A stretch of DNA of 64,000 bases from Planctomycetota bacterium (GTDB lineage: Bacteria > Planctomycetota > SZUA-567 > H5-PLA8), in NCBI GenBank assembly GCA_027493525.1, contig JAOSKN010000002.1, positions 1,521,326 to 1,585,325 of the forward strand, given 5' to 3'. Every line of letters begins with the position of its first letter. Within the stretch, counting starts at the first letter, position 1. Below, one piece after another: positions 1 through 8,604 of the stretch. A program made the translations under genes and the position numbers. The notes below the pieces were generated by a model. It saw nothing but the letters and a program-made list of their open reading frames with translations. It did no database searches and was not told where the DNA came from.

Positions 1-278
1 CCGGGAAACTTGTGCCGCGACATCAGGTAACCGACGGGAATCGCCACCCACAGCGCAAGGATCGTGGTGAGCGCGCAGGAGAGCAGGCTGAGCTTGATCG
101 CGTAGCGGATCTCTTCGTTGCCCAACGCGCGCCACAGATGCCCCGGCGTGGTGAAGGTGGCCATCGCATAGAGCAGCGTGAGGATCATCAGGACGTAGGC
201 GCCGCTAAGCACGAGCATGCCCGCGTAGAAAGGGGAGTCGGCAGGCACTATGTGGGTGGGTTCGGCGCGGGCGCTCAC
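1..278 (-). CDS. ABC importer permease, N-terminal part (runs off window)
   Basis: The first 92 codons of an integral membrane protein, read leftwards from a GTG at 278; the rest lies outside the window. Two hydrophobic segments are visible (about residues 19-42 and 62-85), followed by the polar MSRHKFP stretch typical of the start of the conserved cytoplasmic face of ModB/CysT-type permeases. The GTG overlaps the stop of the solute-binding protein gene as GTGA (275-278), so the two are probably translationally coupled. The pairing with a ModA-like binding protein suggests an oxyanion importer of the molybdate/tungstate class, but the substrate cannot be read from this fragment. Confidence 0.7.
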   Translation of the reverse strand, partial: MSARAEPTHIVPADSPFYAGMLVLSGAYVLMILTLLYAMATFTTPGHLWRALGNEEIRYAIKLSLLSCALTTILALWVAIPVGYLMSRHKFP

Positions 279-1819
279 GGTTGCTCCGCCAGCCATTGCA
301 TCCCGATCTGCTCGAAACGCGCTTTCGTCTCCGGCGCGAGGATCGCGCGCAGCAGCCTGCGCGCCAGGTATTTGTGATTGGAATCCTTCGCCACGGCGAA
401 CGGCTGGGTCGCGAGCGCTTCCGGCAGGTCAAGGTCCACCAAGTCCAAGTGCTGCTCCAGGATTTCCGGGTTACTCGCCACGTTGCTGCGGTAAACAACG
501 ATCGCGTCGAGCGCGCCGGTGCGCAACTGGTTGACCAGCATGTGCCCGGCGTCGACGTGCACGACCGTGTTGCCCGCCGCGTACACCTTGCCGCGCTCTC
601 CGGTCTTGATCAACAATTCGTCGGTCAGCTTGCCCAGCGCGGAATTGACCGGGTGCGCCAGTCCGAGCTTCTGCCCAGGCCGCGCAAGGTCCGCTAGCGA
701 ACGGAAGCCGAGCGGATTGCCCTTTTTCACGACGAGCACCATGTCGTTGCGCGAGATCGTGACCGCCGCCTCGAACCAGTCGCGCACCTGCTCCATATAG
801 GAGAGGTCGCAGGAGAAGTATGCGTCCGGGAATGCGCCAGGCGTCTCGACCGCTTTCATGCCCTTCATCTGCGAGACGAGAATCCCGCACCCGTTGTAGT
901 TGATCGCCACGTCCACGCCCTCGCGCTTCTCAAAGCGCTTGACGGTCTCCTCGATGCCCGGCTTGAGCATCGCGCCGCTGAAGAGGTTGAGCTTGGGGCG
1001 TTCCGCCCAGTCGTCGGCATCGGGAGGCGGCTTGAATCCGTGCTTCGCGAAGACGAATCCTCCCTTGTCGCGCGCGGTGAGGAAACGCGCGAAATGCAGG
1101 GCCGCGGCCGGTTGTGTCGTGCGTGCAAGTACCATAAGCGTTATGCCCACCTCCGCACTCCTCAGCTCGGGAACCTCCACGCCTTCCAGGCCCGAGTATT
1201 GCGGGATCAGCGCATCCCAGATTACCCCCGCTTCGGCGGCCCCCAGAGACACCGCTTGCGCGGCTTCGTTTACGGTTCCAACGGTGGACACTTTCGCCGC
1301 GTAGCGATCCTTTTGCCGCATCAGTTCACTCCACAACCCGGCCTGCTCGAAGCGCGTCTTGGCCAGCTTGCCGACGGAAGCCAGTTCGGGATTGGCCAGC
1401 ACGACCCTTACGTCCTCGCGCAGCAGATCTTGAATACTGCGCACGCCTTTAGGGTTGCCTTTCGCGACGGCAATAACCGGATGCATGAGCGCGACGGGCA
1501 GGTCCTCGGCCGCCAGCCCGTCCTTGCGCGCCAGCTCCAGGTAGGTCTCGTCGGCGGCGAGAAACAGATCTCCGCGATCGGGCACGGTCTTGAGCGTGTT
1601 CAAGAGCTTGCCCGAGCCCCCGAATTCGACCTGCACGGTGACGCCGTATTCCCGCTGGTACTCCTGGACGACATCCTGCACGGGCTTGGTCATGCCCGCG
1701 GCGCAATAGAAGGTCAGATTTCCGCCATGGCTCCCCGAGTGCTTCCAGGGGTTCCACAGCAACACGACCAGCAACCCGGCCGCGGCGACGGAGGCGAGGG
1801 CGAGCATCTTCAGCGACAT
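275..1819 (-). CDS. Tandem two-domain ModA-like periplasmic solute-binding protein
   Basis: 514 residues, about twice the length of a normal ModA-type binding protein. After an N-terminal membrane anchor or uncleaved signal (residues about 5-24) there are two binding-protein folds in series. Domain 1 (about 34-270) has YCAAGMTKPV and VEFGGSGKLL, the usual ModA ligand-loop pattern, and GDLFLAAD. Domain 2 (about 275-510) starts LNLFSGAMLKPGI, repeats the pattern as INYNGCGILVSQ and FPDAYFSCD, and has its own GNPLGFRSLADL segment. The family normally delivers oxyanions to an ABC importer. The ATG lies one base after the ATPase stop, and the stop overlaps the downstream permease GTG. The duplication could place two ligand sites on one anchored protein; domain 2 carries cysteines in its ligand loops that domain 1 lacks, so the two sites need not be equivalent. 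Confidence 0.85.
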   Translation of the reverse strand: MSLKMLALASVAAAGLLVVLLWNPWKHSGSHGGNLTFYCAAGMTKPVQDVVQEYQREYGVTVQVEFGGSGKLLNTLKTVPDRGDLFLAADETYLELARKDGLAAEDLPVALMHPVIAVAKGNPKGVRSIQDLLREDVRVVLANPELASVGKLAKTRFEQAGLWSELMRQKDRYAAKVSTVGTVNEAAQAVSLGAAEAGVIWDALIPQYSGLEGVEVPELRSAEVGITLMVLARTTQPAAALHFARFLTARDKGGFVFAKHGFKPPPDADDWAERPKLNLFSGAMLKPGIEETVKRFEKREGVDVAINYNGCGILVSQMKGMKAVETPGAFPDAYFSCDLSYMEQVRDWFEAAVTISRNDMVLVVKKGNPLGFRSLADLARPGQKLGLAHPVNSALGKLTDELLIKTGERGKVYAAGNTVVHVDAGHMLVNQLRTGALDAIVVYRSNVASNPEILEQHLDLVDLDLPEALATQPFAVAKDSNHKYLARRLLRAILAPETKARFEQIGMQWLAEQP

Positions 1820-1820
1820 G

Positions 1821-2495
1821 TCAGGCCTGCGCCGGGGCGGCCGCGCGTTCGGCCTCCAGGCGCCCCTCCTTCAGGGTCAGTTGGCGTGGCGCCTGTTCGG
1901 CGGCCCGCGCGTCGTGGGTCACCATCAGCACCGCGCCGCCGCCGGCCGCGAATTCCTTGAGGTGCTCGAAAACCGCGCGAGCATTGGCCTCATCCAGGTT
2001 CCCGGTGGGCTCGTCGGCGAGCAGCAGGCGGGGGCGGTTCAGGAGCGCGCGAGCGAGCGCCGCGCGCTGCCGTTCGCCGGTGCTCAGTTCCGAAGGCACG
2101 TGATGCCGGCGCGAGGTCAGTCCGAAGCGCTCGATCAATTCGTCGGCGCGCGCTTCGGCCGCGCGCGCGTCGCACTCGTGGTGCGCCAGCCGCGGCGCGA
2201 GGACGTTGTCGCGGACGCTCAGGTACGGGACCAGGTGAAATTGCTGAAAGACGAAGCCCAGCGCGCGCCCGCGGAACCGCGCCCGAGCCTCGGCGTTCAA
2301 CGCGTAGGGCTTCTCGCCGGCGATCTCCACCTCCCCGCCGTCGGGCGCCAGGAGCGCCCCGGCGATCCAGAGCAGCGTGGACTTCCCCGATCCGCTCGCC
2401 CCGCGCAGCGCCGCGAACTCGCCGGCGCCTAGTTCGAGCGAGGCCCCCCGCAGCACGCTCACGGCGCCCGCTCGGCCCGCGTAGGAGCGCGTCAC
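1821..2495 (-). CDS. ABC transporter ATPase, LolD/MacB type
   Basis: 224 residues from a GTG, with Walker A GASGSGKST, Q-loop FVFQQFHLVPYLSVRDNV, signature LSTGERQRAALARAL, Walker B LLLADEPTGNLD and switch histidine MVTHD. The FQQF and DEPTGNLD forms are those of the LolD/MacB/FtsE group that pair with FtsX-like permeases, matching the permease just upstream. The start is uncertain: the GTG at 2495 removes the first beta strand that family members have. In-frame codons upstream, back to the permease stop, read I-A-T-I-L-K-L-S-G-V, which is exactly that strand, but offer only ATC or ATT as starts (2522 or 2513). Either a rare start is used or the protein is N-terminally short. It probably energises the MacB-like permease; whether it also serves the importer permease is unknown. 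Confidence 0.88.
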   Translation of the reverse strand: MTRSYAGRAGAVSVLRGASLELGAGEFAALRGASGSGKSTLLWIAGALLAPDGGEVEIAGEKPYALNAEARARFRGRALGFVFQQFHLVPYLSVRDNVLAPRLAHHECDARAAEARADELIERFGLTSRRHHVPSELSTGERQRAALARALLNRPRLLLADEPTGNLDEANARAVFEHLKEFAAGGGAVLMVTHDARAAEQAPRQLTLKEGRLEAERAAAPAQA

Positions 2496-2525
2496 GCCCG
2501 AGAGCTTGAGAATCGTCGCGATGGC

Positions 2526-3776
2526 TCAGTCCTCCCGCAGCACCGCGGCCGGATCCTGCCGCGCGGCGATCTGCGCCGGGATCCAGCTCGCCGCCGCCGC
2601 CAGCACCGGAGCGAGCCCCAGACTCAGCGCCAGCACTCGCGCATCGAAGAGGTCGCCCGCGCCGGGGTTCCACGCCGCGCACAGCCCGTAGCCTAGGCCG
2701 AAGCCTGCCGTCGCGCCCAGCACGCCGGTCAGGAGCGCCTTGCCGAGAAAGAGGAAGAGGATCTGCCCCGAACGGACGCCCAGCGCGCGCAGGATGCCGA
2801 TCTCGCCGAGGCGCGACTTCACGTTGACGAGCGCCAACACTCCGATCCAGACCGCGCAGCCCAGCAGCACCAGCGGCACCAGCCACGCGGCGAGCGTCTC
2901 GCCTTCGCGCTGCATGGCTTCGCGATGCCGTTTCTCCAGCTCCAGGTCCGCCAGCGCTTTCGCCGTGGCCAGGTTGCGCGCCTCGGCGCGCGCGACGGCC
3001 TGCGATTGGAACTCCACCACCTGCGTATCGGGCAGGATCCCGGCGACCTCGGCCCGGATCTCCGCGAGCCGGTCCAGCGTGGCGCAGTTGCATTCCAAGG
3101 CCAGGATCGCGTTGATCCGCCCCGCCATGTCCAACATCTGCTGGGCTTCGGCGAGGTCCATCCAGACCGTGATGTCGTCCTTGGAGCCGCGCGCGGGGTA
3201 GCACTTGTGGACGGTGAAGGTGCGGCCCTTCAGGCCCACGGAATCGCCTTCCTTCAGGTTGAGCTGGCGGTGCAGTTCGTAGCCCAGCACGAGCTTGCCC
3301 GGCGGCACGGCGGCCAGAAGCGGCTTCTTTTGCTCGCCCACCTCGCCGCGCGTGCCGATCAGGATGACCGTGCGCCGGGCCTCTTCCCAGTCGAACTTAC
3401 GCGTCAGGCTCGGCAGGATGTGAGCGATCGTCACGACGTTCGCATCCGCCAGCCTGGCCGCGTACGCCTCGGGCATGGTCTTCTCGGCGAAGCCCTCGGC
3501 GTAAACGCTTTGCAGGTCCTGGTCCTTGGGCAGAATGAGGATGTTGAAGCCGAGGTTCTTGGTGATCTTGCGGATCTCGTCTTCCATCTTCGCCGCGGCG
3601 GCCTCGACCTGCGCCTGCTTCTCGGCGATGAGCGACTCGGTGCGCTGGCGGTGCGCCCGGAGCAGCGTCAGCGCGCCGGCCAGCGTCGCGATCGCCACGC
3701 TGACGGAGAGCAGGCTGAGCGCGAAATTGCCTTTGCGATGCCGCAGTTCCTTGAGCACCAGCCGCCAGAGGCTCAT
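2526..3776 (-). CDS. MacB/FtsX-family ABC permease
   Basis: 416 residues with the MacB topology: one transmembrane helix near the N-terminus (about 18-40), a long extracytoplasmic region (about 45-285) containing a coiled-coil-prone stretch (about 45-75) and a MacB-like periplasmic core, then three C-terminal helices (about 295-325, 345-375, 380-402). The cytoplasmic loop VNVKSRLGEIGILRALGVRSGQI is the conserved FtsX/MacB coupling motif. The family exports lipoproteins, peptides or small molecules by mechanotransmission. Its stop codon abuts the ATPase gene and its ATG follows the upstream stop by four bases, so this is a tight operon. Confidence 0.88.
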   Translation of the reverse strand: MSLWRLVLKELRHRKGNFALSLLSVSVAIATLAGALTLLRAHRQRTESLIAEKQAQVEAAAAKMEDEIRKITKNLGFNILILPKDQDLQSVYAEGFAEKTMPEAYAARLADANVVTIAHILPSLTRKFDWEEARRTVILIGTRGEVGEQKKPLLAAVPPGKLVLGYELHRQLNLKEGDSVGLKGRTFTVHKCYPARGSKDDITVWMDLAEAQQMLDMAGRINAILALECNCATLDRLAEIRAEVAGILPDTQVVEFQSQAVARAEARNLATAKALADLELEKRHREAMQREGETLAAWLVPLVLLGCAVWIGVLALVNVKSRLGEIGILRALGVRSGQILFLFLGKALLTGVLGATAGFGLGYGLCAAWNPGAGDLFDARVLALSLGLAPVLAAAASWIPAQIAARQDPAAVLRED

Positions 3777-3780
3777 GCGT

Positions 3781-4971
3781 TCACCCCTGCCTGGACCGGA
3801 CCAGGATGCCGCCGGCCAGCGCGACGAGAATCAGCAACAGGACCACGGCGCTCAGCCCCAGCCACAGCGCCGGCGCGGCCAGGTCCGCGGGCGGCGAGGC
3901 CGCGCCGGGAAGCGGGTTCGCCGCCGCGGGTTCGGCCGGCGCGTCCGCCGCCGGCGCGGCGGGGTGGAGCGCCTCAGCGGGCAGGCTCAGGCCCGTCAGC
4001 GGCGGCAACGCCTTGTCGACAACGTACCGCCCGCCCAGCAGGTCGTCCCAGTTGCACGCGACCAACAGGTCGAAGCCGGGGTTCTGTTCCTTCACTTCGC
4101 ATGAGCACGGCCCGGCCAGGAAACTCGTCACGTGGCGAACCGTGTGCTCTTCGATGTCGTCCGGGATCAGCGGATCCAGGGCGCGCCCGCGGCCGAAGAT
4201 GGGGAAGATCAGCGGGACCTTGCGCTCGGCCAGGGCGGGGTAGGGTTCCAGAAGCATCCGCATCAGCACCTGCTCGCCGGTCCCCTCGCGGGAAACCCGC
4301 AGCGTGGACATCTTCAGCTTCAGGTCCGCCGCGGGCCGCGCGGCGTCCGGGTCGTCGTCCTCAGCTTCGGCCTGCTGCGTCCGGGCCGCCTCGAATTCCG
4401 CCTCCATCTTGCGCAGCAGGCCGGTGAGCCTGGCGTCGAGTTCCCGATCGGCCGCTTCGTCGCCGCAGCCCACGAGGAGCCAGACGACGGCGTCGCCCTT
4501 CACGAGCCGCCGGGCCGTCTCACGCCGCGCCGGAGAATCCAGCAGCGCCTGGACATGGGCCTCGTTCAACGCGCCGCTCCAGGCCAGCGCCGGGAGGTTG
4601 GGCAGTTGGGGATAGAGCAGCATCAGGATCGGCTTGCCCGGTTCCACCTTCGCGAGGTCCCCGAGCGGATGGCGGACCCACTTCTCCATCTCCTCCAGCC
4701 GCTCGTCGCGAGGGCGGTTCAGGTCGAAGAAGTAGGTGACCAGGTTAGGCAGTTGCGCCTCGGGATCGTCGCGGGCGCGCAGCCGCTCGGCCAGCGCGTC
4801 TTCCGGCTCGGTCAGGGGCCCGCGGCTGACCACGAGGGCGACGAAGAAGTCCGCTTCCCAGCGTTCCAGCGCGTAACGGAAGACCGGCGTATCGCACGCC
4901 GACGCGGACGCGCACAGAAGGCCCATGAGCGCCGCCGCCGAGAGCGAATTCTTAAGGACCCTGAAGTTCAT
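3781..4971 (-). CDS. Secreted protein with C-terminal membrane anchor, first gene of the ABC operon
   Basis: 396 residues that I do not recognise as a named family. An N-terminal signal peptide (hydrophobic about 8-24, likely cut after ASA just before Cys) precedes a 300-residue extracytoplasmic region, a Pro/Ala-rich linker (about 320-365) and one transmembrane helix (about 368-388) with a short basic tail. The middle carries an acidic/Gln-rich segment (about 190-215), and a C-x-C pair (GPCSCEV, near 285). It leads the operon with the MacB-like permease, so it may be an exported partner or a component of the envelope complex. No upstream promoter motif could be assigned with confidence. Confidence 0.65.
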   Translation of the reverse strand: MNFRVLKNSLSAAALMGLLCASASACDTPVFRYALERWEADFFVALVVSRGPLTEPEDALAERLRARDDPEAQLPNLVTYFFDLNRPRDERLEEMEKWVRHPLGDLAKVEPGKPILMLLYPQLPNLPALAWSGALNEAHVQALLDSPARRETARRLVKGDAVVWLLVGCGDEAADRELDARLTGLLRKMEAEFEAARTQQAEAEDDDPDAARPAADLKLKMSTLRVSREGTGEQVLMRMLLEPYPALAERKVPLIFPIFGRGRALDPLIPDDIEEHTVRHVTSFLAGPCSCEVKEQNPGFDLLVACNWDDLLGGRYVVDKALPPLTGLSLPAEALHPAAPAADAPAEPAAANPLPGAASPPADLAAPALWLGLSAVVLLLILVALAGGILVRSRQG

Positions 4972-5101
4972 AACCAGTGGCCTCGCTCCACCATGCTACA
5001 TACACCCGGCACACGGTTAAAGCGTATCCCGAGCGCCGATTGTAGCGTGAAAATAGCTGCTCGCTGAAGGATTGGAACGATTCCTGCTGCGTGGTACCGG
5101 T

Positions 5102-5411
5102 TCAGAGCGTCTCGCCCAGCTCCACGTCGCAGACCAGGATCTTTCCGTCGCCGATCCGCCCCGTCCGCGCCGCGTGCACGATGGCCTCTTCCAGCGCCCC
5201 TACCGCCTCGTCCTCGCAGTAGATCTCGACGCGGACCTTGGGCAAAAAAGTCAGCTCGTATTCGTGCTCGCGGTACTTGTCGAGATGCCCCTTCTGGCGG
5301 CCGTACCCGCGGACCTCGCTGAGCAGCACCTCCCACACGCCTCCTGTAGGCAGCTTCTCCAGGACCGTCTCGAGGCGAAAAGGCTTGATAAAGACGGTGA
5401 GTTTTTTTCAT
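5102..5411 (-). CDS. PII-family nitrogen regulatory protein with a one-base frame break
   Basis: PII proteins sense 2-oxoglutarate and ATP/ADP and control nitrogen enzymes. The open frame from 5336 leftwards contains EVRGYGRQKGH, the T-loop with a conserved-position tyrosine (REHEYELTFLPK) and AARTGRIGDGKI, all diagnostic. The missing first strand is encoded upstream in the other frame: an ATG at 5411-5409 followed by an A7 run (T7 on the plus strand, 5402-5408). With six As instead of seven the gene reads M-K-K-L-T-V-F-I-K-P-F-R-L-E-T-V, a textbook PII start, giving 102 residues. The extra A is either an assembly error or slippage. The C-terminus is short compared with 112-residue GlnB/GlnK. 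No glnA or amtB is beside it. Confidence 0.8.
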
Positions 5412-5519
5412 GCGGGCATTTCCGGAGGCCGCGCGTGCAAAGCGCGGCCCGTGACGGTCCGAATCGCTGCCAAGGGCTTGCCTGCGGGCCAGGAGCGCCT
5501 GCCCGCGCTCAGCGGCCCA

Positions 5520-6572
5520 CTACAGGCTCCGCCCCTTCAACCCCAGCGTCTCCTCGAAGCCGCTCATCAGGTTCATGTTCTGCAGCGCCTGGCCCGCGGC
5601 GCCCTTGACCAGGTTGTCCAGCGCGCTGGCGACGACGAGCTGCCCCGAGCGCTCCACGACTTGCGCCGAGACATCGCAGTAGTTGGTGAAGGCCACGTCA
5701 CGGACGTTCACGTCGCCCACAGCGGCGCGGACGCGGACAAAAGGCGCGCGGGCCGGCGTGTGGAAGTCCTTCAGCGCCGCGAGGGCCTTCTCGGTTGTCA
5801 GGCCCGGCTTGGGGCGCGCGAAAGCGGTCGTGAGGATGCCGCGGTCGAGCGGCGCCAGATGCGGGACGAAGGTCGCCTTCAGGTCGCGCCCGGCGGCCCG
5901 CGCCAGCCCCTGCTCGATCTCCGGCGTGTGCTTGTGGTTCCCCACGCCGTACGCGCGCAGGTTCTCGTCGACGTCCACGAAGAGATTCGAGAGCTTGGCG
6001 TTGAACTGCCGGCCGGCGCCGGAAAGCCCCGAGTAGCTGTCGACGATCAGCCCGGCGTCCTCGACGAGCCCCTGGGCGACGAACGGCGCCAGCGCCAGGA
6101 CCGCGCTCGTCACGTAGCAGCCGGGGTTCCCGACGAGCTTCGCGGCGCGGATCTCCTCGCGGCACAACTCCGGCAGGCCCCAGACCGTCTGCTTCAGCAG
6201 ATCTTTGCAGGCGTGCGGCTCTTTGTACCAGGTCTCGTAGACGGCCGCGTCGCGGAAGCGAAACTCGCCGCCGATGTCGATTACCTTCGCGCCGCCGTCG
6301 AGCAGCGCCGGCACCCATTGGAAGGTTTCGGCGCCCTTCTTTGCGCAGAAGACGACGTCGCTGGCCTGGGCGACCTCCGCCGGCGTCGCGGAGACCGTCT
6401 TGAGCTCGCACTCCCCGGCCAGCGCGGGGAGCAGCTCCCCGATGGCTCGCCCGGCCGCGTGTTCGCTGACCAGCAGCTTCAGCTCGACACGCGGGTGGCC
6501 GAGGAGCGCCTTGATCAGACACTCGCCCACCAGCCCGGAGGCGCCGACGATGGAGACGCGGAGCTTGGACAT
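5520..6572 (-). CDS. argC: N-acetyl-gamma-glutamyl-phosphate reductase
   Basis: 350 residues from the ATG at 6572 (an in-frame GTG lies nine bases upstream). It reduces N-acetylglutamyl phosphate to the semialdehyde with NADPH, the third step of arginine synthesis in the cytoplasm. It shows the N-terminal nucleotide-binding motif SIVGASGLVG, the catalytic cysteine in VGNPGCYVTSA and the catalytic histidine region VGNHKHTPEIEQ. Length is normal. No other arginine gene is nearby; the upstream neighbour is the laterally acquired restriction gene, whose stop lies just before this start, so argC may be read through from the restriction-modification module. Confidence 0.95.
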   Translation of the reverse strand: MSKLRVSIVGASGLVGECLIKALLGHPRVELKLLVSEHAAGRAIGELLPALAGECELKTVSATPAEVAQASDVVFCAKKGAETFQWVPALLDGGAKVIDIGGEFRFRDAAVYETWYKEPHACKDLLKQTVWGLPELCREEIRAAKLVGNPGCYVTSAVLALAPFVAQGLVEDAGLIVDSYSGLSGAGRQFNAKLSNLFVDVDENLRAYGVGNHKHTPEIEQGLARAAGRDLKATFVPHLAPLDRGILTTAFARPKPGLTTEKALAALKDFHTPARAPFVRVRAAVGDVNVRDVAFTNYCDVSAQVVERSGQLVVASALDNLVKGAAGQALQNMNLMSGFEETLGLKGRSL

Positions 6573-6580
6573 GGCGGTCA

Positions 6581-7183
6581 CTATGGTGCGATGCCGATGA
6601 CTAACAATGGAACGGGCGGACTGTTCCTCCCGTGGCGCATGATATTGTAAACTTCGCCCTCAAAGTACGCTATACCTGTCGAGAGAAGCCTGCCTCCCGA
6701 GGGATCCTTGGACATAGATTTCATGGGTAGTATCTCAACGCCGAGATTAATGATGTCGCCACTGTAGAATAGAAGGTGTTTTACGAATAGATCAAAAGCA
6801 ACAAATGCATACTTGCCAAACTGCACTTCCACCGCAACGCGATCCTTGACAAAATCCGTCTGCTTGTAAGACTCTATGGGTTCAGGAATTCCTTTTGACT
6901 TTAAGAATTCCCTTTGCTCTGCTAAAGGCAGCTTTATGGTTTTGTCTAGCAGCCTTCTATTCGTCGTAATGCAGTATTTGTACCTCGATTCGCGCCAATC
7001 TTGCTTGGCAAACTCTGTTTTGAATTGTCGATTAAGTGCTTTGGGGTCATAGATGCGCTTTCCCTTCATTGTCTTTTCTTTGCTGACCTTTGTTTTGCAT
7101 TTCGAAGCGTCCACGCAAGTAATGACTTGGCGTATTTCCCGAGGGGTATTGTCAAAAGTTGTGGATGGCGAGAGGAGAATCAT
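6581..7183 (-). CDS. BstYI-like restriction endonuclease, IS-derived N-terminus (interrupted gene)
   Basis: 200 codons whose last 187 encode a type II endonuclease core resembling BstYI (and more distantly BglII) as I recall that family: ASKCKTK-SKEKT, QTDFVKDRVAVEVQFGKYAF, then GVEILPMKSMS and FEGEVYNIMRHGR near the C-terminus. The D-x(n)-E-x-Q pattern with EVQFGKY is the metal-binding active site of this group, which cuts R^GATCY-type sites. The original N-terminus was removed by an insertion sequence at 7143-8525. The present ATG and 13-14 codons come from the IS end, and this ATG overlaps the transposase stop as ATGA, so a chimeric endonuclease could be made by coupled translation. Removing the IS and one target duplication restores a 210-residue frame. 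GC content is well below that of argC and rsfS, indicating transfer. Confidence 0.8.
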   Translation of the reverse strand: MILLSPSTTFDNTPREIRQVITCVDASKCKTKVSKEKTMKGKRIYDPKALNRQFKTEFAKQDWRESRYKYCITTNRRLLDKTIKLPLAEQREFLKSKGIPEPIESYKQTDFVKDRVAVEVQFGKYAFVAFDLFVKHLLFYSGDIINLGVEILPMKSMSKDPSGGRLLSTGIAYFEGEVYNIMRHGRNSPPVPLLVIGIAP

Positions 7184-8533
7184 GCGGCGTTTTCCTTGAT
7201 GCCGTCCACGAAACGGATGCCTCGAATCACGTCTTCCAGCAGCTTATGGCCGTTTAGTTTCCGCCAGCGCTTCTCGGCAACCTGAGCGAGTTTGAACACC
7301 ATCGCCAGCGTGGCTTGGCGCGTGCCGCAGCCTTTGGTCTTGTGCGTCCGCAAGCGCACCGTGGCGAAGGCGGACTCGATCGGGTTCGTCGTTCTCAGAT
7401 GCGCCCAATGCTCGGCGGGGAAATCGTAAAACGCCAACAGCGCGTCTTGGTCCTTGAGCAGACACTCGACCGCCTTGGGATGCTTGGCTTGGTACGTCGC
7501 CACGAACGCATCGAACGCTGCCTGCGCATCCTTGCGCGTCTGGGCCATCCAGATCTGATGCAATTTCTCCTTGGCTGAAGGCTGTAATTTCTTGGGCAGG
7601 CCGTTCAGCACATTCATCGTCTTGTGAACCCAGCAACGCTGCACCCGGCACTTGGCAAAGGCTTTCGGAAGCGCCGCCCAGAAGCCCAACGCACCGTCGC
7701 CGATGGCCAGGTCCGGGCCGTTCTTCAAGCCGCGCGCTTTCAGGTCCGTCAAGACCTCAAGCCAGGACTGTTCGCTCTCCCGCACGCCGTCATGCACGGC
7801 GACCAGTTCCTTCTTGCCGTCGGCCGTGGCCCCCATGACCACCAGGATGCACGAGCGGTCTTCCTCCAGGCGGACGTTGAAGTAGATGCCGTCCACCCAC
7901 AGATACACGTAGCGCTTGCCCGCCAAGGACCGCCGGTTCCAGCTCGCGTACTCGGAGGCCCAGACGTCCTTGATCCGCGTGATCGTATTGGCCGAAAGCC
8001 CCTTGGCTTGCGGCCCCAACAGCGCGCTCAGCGCCTCCGGAAAGTCCTGCGTGGAGATGCCCTTCAAATAGAGCCACGGGATCAGGTCTTCCATGCTCTT
8101 GGTCCGGCGCAAATAGGGCGGCAGAATCTTGCTCGTAAAGGGCTCTCGCTCGTCCGAGGGGGCGCCGGTCTTCCACGCGCGGCTGCGCTACGCGTACGGC
8201 GCCGATGCCCGTCTGGATCGTTCGTTCCGGCAGGTAGCCGTTGCGCACCACCACGCGATGCCCGCGCTCGTCCCGCGCCCGCTCGAAACGCTGGAGGTAT
8301 TCTTCCACCTCCGCGTTCAGCGCCGCGGCTAGCAAGCGCTGCGCGCCTTCGTTCAGGATGTGAGTAAGCACGTCCCGGCTGGACGCTTGCGGATCGAGCG
8401 AAACCGTCGTACCCTGGCTCATGTGGCGTATCCTCCTGCCCTTGTGGGCGTGGTGGCCTTAGATCTCCACCAAGGATACGCCGCACTTTTCTTTCTCGCT
8501 CATCCACAACTTTTGACAATACCCCTTTCCCGA
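7135..8533 (-). mobile_element. IS256-family insertion sequence with 8-bp target duplication
   Basis: The element proper spans 7143-8525 (1,383 bp). Its ends are perfect 25-bp inverted repeats (7143-7167 and 8501-8525, starting GGGGTATTGTC). They are flanked by identical 8-bp direct repeats TTTCCCGA at 7135-7142 and 8526-8533, the duplication length known for IS256 elements. It carries one transposase gene on the minus strand and has landed inside codon 25 of the endonuclease gene. Its GC content is higher than that of the module it interrupts. Confidence 0.95.
7180..8422 (-). CDS. IS256-family (Mutator-type) transposase, one-base frame break
   Basis: Repairing one base gives 413 residues, the normal IS256 length. 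The first part (8422 to about 8160) encodes the N-terminal DNA-binding region ending RVAQPRVEDRRP. The second frame continues S-D-E-R-E-P-F and contains the DDE catalytic triad in the family contexts LWVDGIYFN, AIGDGALGFW and TNPIESAFATVRLRT, plus the CWVH (C-x2-H) signature. The break coincides with a G5 run on the plus strand at 8158-8162 where G4 would keep frame. IS256 transposases are not known to need frameshifting, so this is an assembly error or an inactivating mutation. The stop overlaps the downstream chimeric endonuclease start. Confidence 0.9.
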
Positions 8534-8604
8534 TACAAGCGCTTCTTCTTGGCAATTAGGTATTCCTCACCATTGAGGTGAGAATACAGGTCGACGATTT
8601 TCAT
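8526..8604 (-). pseudogene. Severed 5' end of the BstYI-like endonuclease gene
   Basis: An ATG at 8604 overlaps the methyltransferase stop as ATGA, which fixes the original start and the M-then-R gene order. About 25 codons reading M-K-I-V-D-L-Y-S-H-L-N-G-E-E-Y follow before the IS boundary. The first residues match the N-terminus I remember for BstYI (VYSHLNG motif). In the present arrangement translation would run into the IS inverted repeat. Confidence 0.85.
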
